The position numbers and the translations under genes were made by a program. The notes beneath the pieces are model-generated. The model searched no databases. It was given only the letters and a program-made list of their open reading frames with translations, and was not told the DNA's origin. DNA of 32,375 nt. Origin: Burkholderiales bacterium. Lineage in GTDB: Bacteria > Pseudomonadota > Gammaproteobacteria > Burkholderiales > SG8-41. The DNA lies in contig JAURHM010000038.1 of NCBI GenBank assembly GCA_030833315.1, positions 1 to 32,375 on the forward strand. The letters run 5' to 3'. This document shows, in pieces, positions 1-7,174 of the stretch; the stretch's first letter is position 1; every line of letters starts with the position of its first letter.

Positions 1-1
1 A

Positions 2-40
2 CATGCCAGCATGATTGAAGCGGCGGTGAGCGGTATCTAG
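2..40 (+). CDS. Possible 3' end of an upstream gene (partial)
   Basis: An open frame enters from the left edge and ends at a TAG at 38-40, giving only 12 codons (ending SMIEAAVSGI). This is far too short to identify. An imperfect stem (AACAGG at 41-46 with CCTGTT at 61-66) follows it, which would suit the end of a transcript, but there is no T-run. It could equally be non-coding. Confidence 0.2.
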   Translation, partial: HASMIEAAVSGI

Positions 41-151
41 AACAGGTTTAATTTAACACGCCTGTTCCGGGCTTTGCACGCAGGAACCGGTCTTGCTTTG
101 GCACGGTCGGGATATGATGAGCATTCATACGGAACCGGCATAGTTGCAAAA

Positions 152-949
152 ATGAACCTGACCTTTCATTCCAGATTGTTACCAGCCCTGTTACTGCTCG
201 CCGCTTGCTCACCCGCACAAGCGCAGCACGCCGAGTGCACCGTGGATATGTCGACCCGGCCGGGCGTGACCCAGCGCATTCTCGTAATAACCCCTGAGAA
301 GCCGCGGGCTGCGGTGGTCCTGTTTGCCGGGGGTGACGGCGGCATCACAATGGAAGCCGTAGGCAGCATGCCAAGACTGGGCAGCAACTTTCTGGTGCGC
401 ACGCGCCAGCAATACCTCGAACGCGGCTTCACCACCGTGGTCATTGATGCGCCGTCGGACAAACAGTCCCCGCCCTATCTGTCGGGCAGCCGGCAAACCG
501 CCGAACATATCGCCGACGTCAAGGCGGTGATCGCCTGGCTGCGTGAACAGTCAAAAACTCCGGTGTGGCTGATCGGCACCAGCCGCGGCACCCAATCGGT
601 CGCCTATATCGCCACCCAGCTGCCGCAGGCCGAGGGCGGTCCCGACGGCATTGTGCTGACGGCGTCGGTGGTGCGCGACCAGCGCTCCCGCGCCGTGCCG
701 GAAATGGCGTTGGACAGCATCCGCATCCCCGTGCTCGTCGCCCACCACCGCGATGACGGATGCCGAGTCTGCCTGTTTGCCGACGTGCCGCCGATTCTCG
801 GGCGTCTGACCGCCACACCGCGCAAGGAACTGATGGTTTTCGACGGCGGCATCTCCGTCGGCAACCCCTGCGAGGCGCGCGCCTACCACGGCTTCAACGG
901 CATCGAGCGCGAGGTCATCGAACGCATAGCGGCATGGATCGCGCCCTGA
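152..949 (+). CDS. Alpha/beta-hydrolase-fold lipoprotein
   Basis: A 265-residue secreted hydrolase-like protein of unknown substrate. The ATG at 152 is preferred to an upstream in-frame ATG at 74 because it places a signal peptide at the N-terminus. The hydrophobic stretch at about residues 9-18 ends in a lipobox-like LAAC with Cys19, so membrane anchoring is likely. The nucleophile elbow GTSRG places Ser144, inside a fold typical of dienelactone-hydrolase or serine-esterase relatives. A strand-turn rich in Gly (FAGGDGG, near 58-64) could form the oxyanion region, and a late His (YHGF) is a candidate catalytic base. The gene stands alone before serB with only about 55 nt between them. Family-level assignment is fair; the specific activity is not known. 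Confidence 0.7.
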   Translation: MNLTFHSRLLPALLLLAACSPAQAQHAECTVDMSTRPGVTQRILVITPEKPRAAVVLFAGGDGGITMEAVGSMPRLGSNFLVRTRQQYLERGFTTVVIDAPSDKQSPPYLSGSRQTAEHIADVKAVIAWLREQSKTPVWLIGTSRGTQSVAYIATQLPQAEGGPDGIVLTASVVRDQRSRAVPEMALDSIRIPVLVAHHRDDGCRVCLFADVPPILGRLTATPRKELMVFDGGISVGNPCEARAYHGFNGIEREVIERIAAWIAP

Positions 950-971
950 AATGCCGCGGCGCGGCGTCCGT

Positions 972-977
972 TATAAT
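972..977 (+). promoter_or_regulatory. Candidate -10 element of serB
   Basis: A perfect TATAAT hexamer lies 27 nt before the serB start codon. No good -35 hexamer is visible at the usual distance, so the promoter call rests on the -10 alone. Confidence 0.4.
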
Positions 978-1004
978 CGCCGCTCAATTTTCACGATAAC
1001 AGCC

Positions 1005-1847
1005 ATGCATCTCGTCATCCAGGGCGCGGACATCGAAACGCGCGACCTCAAGGAGCTTGCCAAACTCTCCGGCGCTTCTGCCATCGATCGCCTGAGTGCG
1101 ACGGCTTTCAGGCTGCGCGGCGCCAAACCCGCCGACGACATCGCTGCACTGTGCAGCAAGGCCAGACTCGATTTCGGTTTCGTACCTGAAGGCCGAAAGC
1201 TCAGCGACTTCCGGTTGCTGGTTATGGATATGGATTCGACGCTGATCACCATGGAAACCATCGACGAACTCGCCGACATGGTGAACATCAAGGCCGAAGT
1301 CGCACGCATCACCGAACGTGCGATGCGCGGCGAGATCGAATATGACCAGAGCCTGCGCGAACGCCTGGCGCTGCTCAAGGGCCTGGATCAATCCGCGCTG
1401 CTGCGGGTTTATGAAGAGCGGCTGAAATTTTCACCGGGCGCCGAGCGCATGCTCGCCGCGGTGCAGGCTGCCGGCGTCAAGACACTGCTGGTCTCCGGCG
1501 GCTTCACCTATATGACCGACCGTCTTAAAACCCGGGTACGCCTCGACCATACGCACTCCAATGTGCTCGAGATCATCAACGGCAAGCTGACCGGACAGGT
1601 TCTCGGTGAAATCGTCAACGCAGACGCCAAGCTGGCGGCGCTGAAACGCATCGCTGCTGAAACCGGCGCGGCACCTGCGGAGATTGCCGGCGTTGGTGAC
1701 GGCGCGAACGATCTGAAGTTTCTGGCGGCATGCGGTGTCAGTTTTGCCTACCACGCGAAACCGGTGGTACGCGAGAAAACCACTTACGCGATCAACCACA
1801 CGGGGCTGGACGCGATGCTCTGCCTGCTCTCGGCCGAGCAGGACTGA
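1005..1847 (+). CDS. serB: Phosphoserine phosphatase SerB
   Basis: Dephosphorylates O-phosphoserine to serine, the last step of serine biosynthesis, in the cytoplasm. The 280-residue protein has the HAD-family motif I DMDST (Asp75 nucleophile, Asp77 acid/base) and the cap region ETIDELADM typical of SerB. Motif II is VSGGF at about residue 165 and motif III/IV is VGDGANDL near the C-terminus. A short N-terminal ACT-like region precedes the catalytic domain, as in proteobacterial SerB. The ATG at 1005 was chosen over an upstream in-frame ATG at 951 because the encoded N-terminus then begins with the expected beta strand and a TATAAT lies just upstream. Serine made here is also the substrate of the serine acetyltransferase encoded further along the window. 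Confidence 0.93.
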   Translation: MHLVIQGADIETRDLKELAKLSGASAIDRLSATAFRLRGAKPADDIAALCSKARLDFGFVPEGRKLSDFRLLVMDMDSTLITMETIDELADMVNIKAEVARITERAMRGEIEYDQSLRERLALLKGLDQSALLRVYEERLKFSPGAERMLAAVQAAGVKTLLVSGGFTYMTDRLKTRVRLDHTHSNVLEIINGKLTGQVLGEIVNADAKLAALKRIAAETGAAPAEIAGVGDGANDLKFLAACGVSFAYHAKPVVREKTTYAINHTGLDAMLCLLSAEQD

Positions 1848-1886
1848 GCGTTCCCGGCTTAGCGCCGGAACAATATGAGGACGGCA

Positions 1887-2099
1887 TCAAGCCTGACGCG
1901 GCTCGTGGTCAACGGCCTCGGCTTCATCGGACAATCGGTCGGAACCGATGTGCTGGCGATACAGGCTGATCAGGCAGGCAGCGATCAGCATCGGCACAAT
2001 AAGCATCAGCGCTTCAGCGACATACCCTGCGAGAAACATCATGTCGGGCTCGATGGACGCCCCTGTGAACGCAACATCGACGAATCCGGCGTTGATCAT
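1887..2099 (-). CDS. Small hypothetical membrane protein
   Basis: A 70-residue frame not recognised as any family. It holds one long hydrophobic segment (about residues 20-46) followed by a basic/acidic tail, so a single or tight double membrane span is possible. The ATG at 2099 is favoured over one at 2144 because GGGAG lies about 9 nt before it. It sits alone in a 450-nt stretch between serB (+) and the YdjM-like gene (-), next to an AT-rich patch at 2160-2230 that could hold its promoter (TATAAT on the minus strand, 2196-2201). No codon or homology support can be given, so it may be spurious. Confidence 0.35.
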   Translation of the reverse strand: MINAGFVDVAFTGASIEPDMMFLAGYVAEALMLIVPMLIAACLISLYRQHIGSDRLSDEAEAVDHEPRQA

Positions 2100-2202
2100 G
2101 GTCCGTATCTCCCGAAAATTTGCCTGACCTTCATGTTGATTCATGAAGGGGCCGTGATACGCCCGGAACAGACAACAATTAAGATGTCAATTAGAATTAT
2201 AT

Positions 2203-2220
2203 TTAAAAACAAGTACTTAA
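2203..2220 (-). repeat. 18-nt motif, copy 1 (shared with iscR leader)
   Basis: Minus-strand reading TTAAGTACTTGTTTTTAA. It matches 17 of 18 positions with a sequence at 12756-12773 in the iscR leader, in the same orientation relative to the downstream gene. It lies in an AT-rich intergenic patch. Function unknown; it may be chance. Confidence 0.35.
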
Positions 2221-2258
2221 ATAAATTTTTTGCTGGAAGACGCCCTATTGGGATGCAC

Positions 2259-2291
2259 CATCCGGGCTCACGCACCAGTCTGGCCCGGATG
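2259..2291. repeat. Perfect 9-bp inverted repeat, possible terminator
   Basis: CATCCGGGC at 2259-2267 pairs perfectly with GCCCGGATG at 2283-2291 around a 15-nt loop. It begins 8 nt after the stop codon of the YdjM-like gene on the minus strand. No T-run follows on either strand, so it may stabilise an mRNA 3' end rather than terminate on its own. Confidence 0.45.
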
Positions 2292-2298
2292 CTCCGGA

Positions 2299-3345
2299 CT
2301 AGTAGACGCGCTGACGCGCGCCGCCGCTGAGCTCGTAAGGCCGCAACGGCCCCGTGCCTTCACTGCACATGCCGTAAATGAACGGAAAGGCATCACGACC
2401 CGGCGTCAGGAAACGCAGGTCCTTGAACCACACGCAAAGGTGGGCACCGCCGATGTCGACCTGATGCAAGGCCGGATAGGCCGCGAACCAGCGGAAGAAG
2501 GCGAACTCGGGATGTTGATAGGCCGCGCGTACCGCGGCGCCCTGCGAGCCCTTGCCGTAACGCACATCCTTCTCCCATACCGCCTGATCAAGCGGACGGT
2601 AAGCCGCGTCCAATCGCGCAATCAGGCCGGCATCCGGCGGCGCAGTCTGCACGGTCTTGCGCCGCAGATTGATGTGGCTGTAACGGTAGTCCTCTTCGCC
2701 CTCGATGATCACCATCCAGTTGTACGGTGACACCGGTCGCGGCAGCGCGCTGATCTTCGGCTGATACAGCCCCATTTCGCGCGCGGCACGCTCACCGAAT
2801 TTCACCGCACTCTGCAACTGCTGATACTGAAAACCGACGTAAGCCACCAGCACTGCCAGACCCGCCACTGCCGGCAGCCGCGAGCGCCGCCACAACATTG
2901 ACAGCAGCAGACCGCCAAGGATGATGCCGGTGAACCACAGGTCGATGATGAAGGTGGTGCCGAGGCCGTGCCGGTAATCGGACAGCGGCGCGAAAATCAT
3001 CGTGCCGAATGTGGTGATCCAGTCGCCGGCGATGTGGACAGCCAGCGACAGCGCGACCACCGGCGCATAACTTTTCCAGCCGGGACCCTTGCGCCAGAGC
3101 AGCGCGAATAGCAGCGACAGCAGCACGGTCCATAGCGGCAGCATCAGCAGCGAATGGGTCACGCCGCGATGGTGATAGAGATAGGCCAGCGGTGAAATCC
3201 AGCTCGCGATGACGTCGCTGTCGGGAAACGCGGCGACCAGGAAACCGATGCCGATGCGCCGCCCCATGGGCAGCGCCGGCTTCTCGATGCCGGCGGTGGC
3301 GCGGGCCAGCAGTGCACCGGAAAGTGCGTGGGTCAGGGTGTCCAT
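2299..3345 (-). CDS. YdjM/DUF457-family inner-membrane metal-dependent hydrolase-like protein
   Basis: A 348-residue multi-pass membrane protein. The N-terminus MDTLTHALSG, the acidic PDSD at 41-44 and the HHRGVTHS block at 58-65 are the conserved His/Asp signature of the YdjM (DUF457) family, whose members are annotated as membrane-bound metal-dependent hydrolases, though their substrate is unclear. Several hydrophobic segments fill roughly residues 34-190. A soluble C-terminal half follows (about 200-348), longer than in E. coli YdjM. The gene stands alone between convergent or tandem neighbours, with an inverted repeat just past its stop. No Shine-Dalgarno is obvious before the ATG at 3345. 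Family is secure, function is not. Confidence 0.8.
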   Translation of the reverse strand: MDTLTHALSGALLARATAGIEKPALPMGRRIGIGFLVAAFPDSDVIASWISPLAYLYHHRGVTHSLLMLPLWTVLLSLLFALLWRKGPGWKSYAPVVALSLAVHIAGDWITTFGTMIFAPLSDYRHGLGTTFIIDLWFTGIILGGLLLSMLWRRSRLPAVAGLAVLVAYVGFQYQQLQSAVKFGERAAREMGLYQPKISALPRPVSPYNWMVIIEGEEDYRYSHINLRRKTVQTAPPDAGLIARLDAAYRPLDQAVWEKDVRYGKGSQGAAVRAAYQHPEFAFFRWFAAYPALHQVDIGGAHLCVWFKDLRFLTPGRDAFPFIYGMCSEGTGPLRPYELSGGARQRVY

Positions 3346-3374
3346 GGAGGCCGGGTATCGATTCAGGTGGCGTC

Positions 3375-3409
3375 AAAAAAACTACGGCGTCGGATTTTAA
3401 CCGACGCCG
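3375..3409 (-). terminator. Rho-independent terminator of the Bug receptor gene
   Basis: On the minus strand a perfect 9-bp stem (CGGCGTCGG at 3385-3393 with CCGACGCCG at 3401-3409, 7-nt loop) is followed by TAGTTTTTTT. It lies 36 nt past the stop of the Bug-family gene and before the YdjM-like gene, so these two genes are separate transcription units. Confidence 0.88.
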
Positions 3410-3444
3410 CAGTTGCTGCGACCTGCTCTGCCTTGCTGAACAGC

Positions 3445-4437
3445 CTATTTCAGGACGATGTCCAGCGACTTGCCGAGACGGTAATAGGTTTCATACTGCT
3501 CCTGCACGAACTTCGCCGTGTCTTCCGGCGACTTGATATGCGGCACGGAGCCGATCTTTTCGGTGGCGGCGGTCCACTGCGGGTCGGCGCCGACTTTCTG
3601 CAGCGTGTCACCCCACAGCGCGACCAGCCTGCGGTCCATTTTCGGCGGGCCGTACAGGGCGCTCCAGCCGATGATGCGCTCGAGCGCCGGGTACCCCGCC
3701 TCCCTCGCCGTCGGCACGTCGGGGATTTCCTTGAAGCGTTCCGGGGTCGTGGTCAGCAGTGCGCGCAACTGGCGGTTCTTGATGAAACCCAGCGCAGTGC
3801 CGATGTTGGAGCAGCCGAAATCGACATGTTTGCCGAGCAGCGCGGTGGCCGCCTCACCGCCGCCCTTGTACGGGATCTGGATTGCCGCCTCCTTGCCCAG
3901 CTTCTGCACGTCGAACAGCAGCTGCGGCCCCATTTCATGGATGGTGCCGACGCCGGCGGTGCTGTATTTCAGCTTGCCCGGATTTTTGCGGATGCCCTCA
4001 ACGAGGTCGCCAAAGCTGCGGTACGGGCTGTCGGCAACCACCGCGCAGACATAGGGATTGAGTTCGAGGATGCCAAGGAAGCTGAAGTCATTCCATTTGT
4101 AGCCGAGATCCGGCTTCAGTGCCGGCAGCGTCGCCTGCGAGCCGACACGCGCCAGCAGCAGCGTATAGCCGTCGGGGACAGCGTTTTTGACATGCTCGGA
4201 GCCGATGGCGCCGCTGGCGCCGACCTTGTTCAGCACCACGGCATTCTGTTTCAGGTATTTCGGGATCACCGCACCGAGGTTGCGCGCCGCGAGGTCGGAA
4301 TCACCGCCCGCCGAGAACGGGGCGACGATCAGCAGCGGACGGGTCGGATATTGCTGGGCTGCAGCGGCAAACGCCAAGACGGCAAGAACGCTGCCGGCGA
4401 CAAACGCAAGGACACGGCTTACAGAACTGGATTTCAC
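3445..4437 (-). CDS. Bug-family (TctC-like) periplasmic solute-binding protein
   Basis: A 330-residue periplasmic receptor of the tripartite tricarboxylate transporter (TTT) type. A Sec signal peptide (hydrophobic residues about 9-26, ending AAAA before QQYPTRP) precedes the mature domain. The usual Bug start PTRPLLIVAPFSAGGDSD is present, where the loop at about 39-48 binds a carboxylate ligand. Other typical blocks are GASGAIGSEHV and PDGYTLLL. No TctA or TctB membrane gene is next to it. Orphan Bug receptors are abundant in Burkholderiales and often act with distant transporters or as sensors. The ligand cannot be read from the sequence. It lies 91 nt downstream of the Rieske gene and has its own terminator, so it may be a tail of the Fe-S operon or, more likely, independent. 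Confidence 0.88.
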   Translation of the reverse strand: MKSSSVSRVLAFVAGSVLAVLAFAAAAQQYPTRPLLIVAPFSAGGDSDLAARNLGAVIPKYLKQNAVVLNKVGASGAIGSEHVKNAVPDGYTLLLARVGSQATLPALKPDLGYKWNDFSFLGILELNPYVCAVVADSPYRSFGDLVEGIRKNPGKLKYSTAGVGTIHEMGPQLLFDVQKLGKEAAIQIPYKGGGEAATALLGKHVDFGCSNIGTALGFIKNRQLRALLTTTPERFKEIPDVPTAREAGYPALERIIGWSALYGPPKMDRRLVALWGDTLQKVGADPQWTAATEKIGSVPHIKSPEDTAKFVQEQYETYYRLGKSLDIVLK

Positions 4438-4528
4438 TTGGGTCTCCTCCCGGTTGAAATGCCTGATATGCCTGCGAGGGCATTGTGCGGGGAGGCTTTG
4501 CGAAAAGCAACGACCGGAAAATCAGTGA

Positions 4529-4849
4529 CTAATCCCAGCGGTCATCCTGGACTTCGATGAAGCCGTTCTCGATGCGTAAAGGCAGTTTTGCCGTGGGTTC
4601 ATAGGCCGGCGCCGTCAGCGCCTCGCCGGTACGAATGCAGAAGCGCGCGCCGTGACGCGGGCAGATCACCTCATCGCCGTCGATGACACCGCTGGCCAGT
4701 TCGCCGCCGTCATGGGTGCAGACATCTTCGAGCGCAAAAAAATTGCCGCCGACATTAAACACGGCTACTGTCGTTCCATCGACATCCACCACCTTGCAGC
4801 CGCCCTGGGCGATCTCGCCGACCGCCGACACCTTGATCCATTCAGCCAT
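4529..4849 (-). CDS. Rieske [2Fe-2S] ferredoxin-like protein
   Basis: A 106-residue small Rieske protein. The two cluster-binding boxes are CTHDGG (Cys44, His46) and CPRHGARF (Cys63, His66), which together bind a [2Fe-2S] cluster with two Cys and two His. There is no signal peptide or membrane anchor, so it is cytoplasmic, like the biphenyl-dioxygenase type ferredoxins (BphF/NirD-like). The ATG at 4849 is chosen because the encoded MAEWIKV start matches the family; the open frame continues upstream but overlaps nfu. It is the last gene of the Fe-S operon, 10 nt after nfu. An electron-transfer role in cluster assembly is an inference from position only; it could serve an oxygenase elsewhere. 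Confidence 0.88.
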   Translation of the reverse strand: MAEWIKVSAVGEIAQGGCKVVDVDGTTVAVFNVGGNFFALEDVCTHDGGELASGVIDGDEVICPRHGARFCIRTGEALTAPAYEPTAKLPLRIENGFIEVQDDRWD

Positions 4850-4859
4850 GTCGATAGCC

Positions 4860-5426
4860 TTAAACCGCGACGACTTCCATATCGGGTTCGATCTGACGCA
4901 CAAGGTTCTCGATGCCGGCGAGAGTACCCGACAGCGAACTCGGGCAACTGCCGCAAGCACCCTGGTAATGCACGGAGAGTTTGTTGCCTTCGAGGCCGAC
5001 GACGTAAAGATCGCCGCCGTCGTTCTGCAGGTACGGACGCACCTGTTCGTCGAGCGCGGCATTGATTTTGTCCAGTCGTTCACGGTCCTCCGGGCTCAGC
5101 TTGGCCGGATCCATCGCCTCGCTCGACTGCTCGGCCAGTTGCGCCGATTGCGCATCGGCCGACGGGGCTTCACGGATCGGTACCGCCAGATCGCGCATCA
5201 GCTGTTCCCAGTCAGCGCCGCCGTCCTGCGTCACTGTCACCCAGTGATCAACATAAAATACGTTGGTAACATGTTCGATATCAAACAGTGCCATGGCCAG
5301 CGGATCGCCGACGGTCTGCTCCGGTTTGTCATACGAGCGGGTAATGCCCCAGGTCAACGGTTCCCGCAGGATGAACTTCATCGCATTGGGATTCGGGGTC
5401 GGTTCGATTTCGGCGATTTTCGGCAT
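4860..5426 (-). CDS. nfu: Nfu-type Fe-S scaffold/carrier protein
   Basis: A 188-residue two-domain Fe-S carrier. The N-terminal part (about 1-90, beginning with the PTPNPNAMKF block) is the Nfu_N domain found in mitochondrial Nfu1 and bacterial relatives. The C-terminal part (about 110-188) is the NifU-like domain with the cluster-binding CGSCP motif (Cys158 and Cys161). Such proteins hold a [4Fe-4S] cluster at a dimer interface and pass it to targets such as lipoyl synthase or aconitase. The layout differs from E. coli NfuA, whose N-terminal domain is A-type-like. It sits between sufU (33 nt) and the Rieske gene (10 nt) in the operon, consistent with late delivery after SufBCD. Confidence 0.92.
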   Translation of the reverse strand: MPKIAEIEPTPNPNAMKFILREPLTWGITRSYDKPEQTVGDPLAMALFDIEHVTNVFYVDHWVTVTQDGGADWEQLMRDLAVPIREAPSADAQSAQLAEQSSEAMDPAKLSPEDRERLDKINAALDEQVRPYLQNDGGDLYVVGLEGNKLSVHYQGACGSCPSSLSGTLAGIENLVRQIEPDMEVVAV

Positions 5427-5459
5427 GAATGAAAGTTGCGGATGAAGTAACGGTTTTTT

Positions 5460-5903
5460 TTATTCGGTCGAAGCAGTATCAGTACCGGCAAACGCCGCAT
5501 GCAGCGTATGCCAGGGCAGGATGGCGCATTTGACGCGGGTCGGCAGTTCGCTGACACCGGAAAACACGGTCAGACGGCCGAGGTGGTGCGGACCGGCGGC
5601 ATCGAGCTTGCCGGTGGTCATGTCGCGAAACTCCTGGACCATCCGTTCGGCGTCTGCCTTGGATTTGCCTTTGACGGCGACGGTCATCATTGATGCCGAG
5701 GCCTTGCAGATTGCACAGGCTTCGCCTTCAAAACCAACGGCCTCGACTTGGTCGCCATTGAGCTTCAGCGACAGATGAATATGGTCGCCGCACAACGGAT
5801 TCAACCCTTCTGCCTTGTGCGTGGCATCGCCGAGCATGCCCCAGTTGCGGGGCTTCTTGTTATGTTCGAGGATCATTTCCTGGTAAAGCTGACGGCTGTC
5901 CAT
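5460..5903 (-). CDS. sufU: SufU-type sulfur transfer / scaffold protein
   Basis: A 147-residue IscU-fold protein of the SufU type. The ligand residues are CGD (Cys38, Asp40), Cys63 in GEACAICKAS, and Cys126 in VKCAILPWHT. The stretch between the second and third ligand is about 19 residues longer than in IscU, which is the SufU hallmark. In Firmicutes SufU is a zinc-bound acceptor that takes persulfide from SufS; the same role with the adjacent SufS is likely here. An extra Cys66 follows Cys63 by two residues, where I recall a non-Cys residue in the Bacillus protein. There is no sufE in the window, which agrees with SufU being the partner. It follows sufS by 26 nt. Confidence 0.92.
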   Translation of the reverse strand: MDSRQLYQEMILEHNKKPRNWGMLGDATHKAEGLNPLCGDHIHLSLKLNGDQVEAVGFEGEACAICKASASMMTVAVKGKSKADAERMVQEFRDMTTGKLDAAGPHHLGRLTVFSGVSELPTRVKCAILPWHTLHAAFAGTDTASTE

Positions 5904-5929
5904 TGCGGTATCGCTATTCCGTGAATCGG

Positions 5930-7174
5930 TCAGGCAAACAGTTTCTGCACACGGCCGATGGAGGCGACCAGCGCATCCACTTCGTCCATCGTGTTGTAGA
6001 AGGCAAACGAAGCGCGTGAAGTCGCCGGCACCTTGAAGCGCTGCATTACCGGCTGCGCACAGTGGTGGCCGGTACGGATCGCCACGCCATCATCATTGAG
6101 CAGCGAACCGACGTCATGCGGATGCACGCCATCAAGAGCAAACGACAGCACAGCGGCTTTTTTCTCGGCGGTGCCGATGAGGCGCACGCCGGGCACACGG
6201 TTGAGTTGATCAGTGGCGTAATCCAGCAGATCGGTTTCATGGGCGGCAATGCACTCAATGCCGATGGCGGTAAGATAATCAATCGCCGCACCCAGCGTGA
6301 TCGCCTCGCCGATCGGCGGCGTTCCGGCTTCAAACTTGGCGGGAATCGGTGCATAGGTGGTTTTTTCGAAGGTCACCGACAGGATCATGTCGCCGCCGCC
6401 CTTGAAAGGTTGCATTTTCTCGAGCAGTGCAGCCTTGCCGTACAACACGCCGATACCGGTCGGGCCGCAGAGCTTGTGACCGGAAAAGGCATAAAAATCA
6501 CATCCGAGATCCTGCACATCGACCTTCAGGTGCGGTGCGGCCTGCGCGCCGTCGACCAGCACCGGCACGCCATATTCATGCGCGATCGCGATCATTTCGC
6601 GGACCGGCGTAATCGTGCCCAGTGCGTTCGAAACGTGCGTCATCGCCACGAACTTGGTGTTCGCATTGAACAACTTGCGGTAATCCTCGACCAGCAGCTC
6701 ACCGCGGTCGTTGATCGGCACCACACGGATTTTTGCGCCGCGCTCTTCGGCAACCATCTGCCACGGAACAATATTGGAGTGATGCTCCAGCGTGGTCAGG
6801 ATGATCTCGTCACCGGCCTTGAAAAATTTGCGCCCGTAACCCTGTGCCACCAGATTGATGCCGTCGGTGGTGCCGCTGGTGAAAATGCACTCGCGCGATT
6901 CTTTGGCGTTGATGAAGGCCTGGACCTTGAGTCGCGCCTTTTCGTATTCCGCCGTCGCCGTTTCCGACAGGTAGTGCACGGCGCGGTGAATATTGGCGTG
7001 CTGTGCGCTGCGGTATTTAACCCAGCGGTCAATCACTGCCTGCGGCATCTGACTCGATGCTGCATTATCAAGAAAAATCAAAGGCTTATCTTTGATCTTC
7101 AGGCTCAGGATGGGAAAGTCCCGGCGCAGCGCCGAAACATCCAGCGGCGTCGCGAGTTTGTCGCGCGCGCTCAC
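5930..7174 (-). CDS. sufS: Group II cysteine desulfurase SufS
   Basis: A 414-residue PLP enzyme that removes sulfur from cysteine as a persulfide. The PLP lysine lies in FSGHKLCGP (Lys234), the substrate-side His in LEHHSN (His131/132), and the catalytic cysteine in RTGHHCAQP (Cys372), the group II signature. The start is taken as GTG at 7174, because it overlaps the sufD stop by 4 nt (GTGA) and has GAGG about 7 nt upstream. A longer open frame exists upstream, but it lies inside sufD and codes for no SufS-like sequence. It is the second cysteine desulfurase of this operon, beside the IscS-type gene at 11089-12234, and probably hands its sulfur to the SufU encoded next. Confidence 0.95.
   Translation of the reverse strand: MSARDKLATPLDVSALRRDFPILSLKIKDKPLIFLDNAASSQMPQAVIDRWVKYRSAQHANIHRAVHYLSETATAEYEKARLKVQAFINAKESRECIFTSGTTDGINLVAQGYGRKFFKAGDEIILTTLEHHSNIVPWQMVAEERGAKIRVVPINDRGELLVEDYRKLFNANTKFVAMTHVSNALGTITPVREMIAIAHEYGVPVLVDGAQAAPHLKVDVQDLGCDFYAFSGHKLCGPTGIGVLYGKAALLEKMQPFKGGGDMILSVTFEKTTYAPIPAKFEAGTPPIGEAITLGAAIDYLTAIGIECIAAHETDLLDYATDQLNRVPGVRLIGTAEKKAAVLSFALDGVHPHDVGSLLNDDGVAIRTGHHCAQPVMQRFKVPATSRASFAFYNTMDEVDALVASIGRVQKLFA

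Noticed and set aside
41-66. Inverted repeat AACAGG/CCTGTT as a terminator or operator
   Set aside because: Six-base arms, 14-nt loop and no T-run; not strong enough to call.
3328-4560. A 410-codon open frame on the + strand opposite the Bug receptor gene
   Set aside because: Antisense to a clear Bug-family gene; the translation is Arg/His-rich with no family features. It is a product of high GC and biased codon use.
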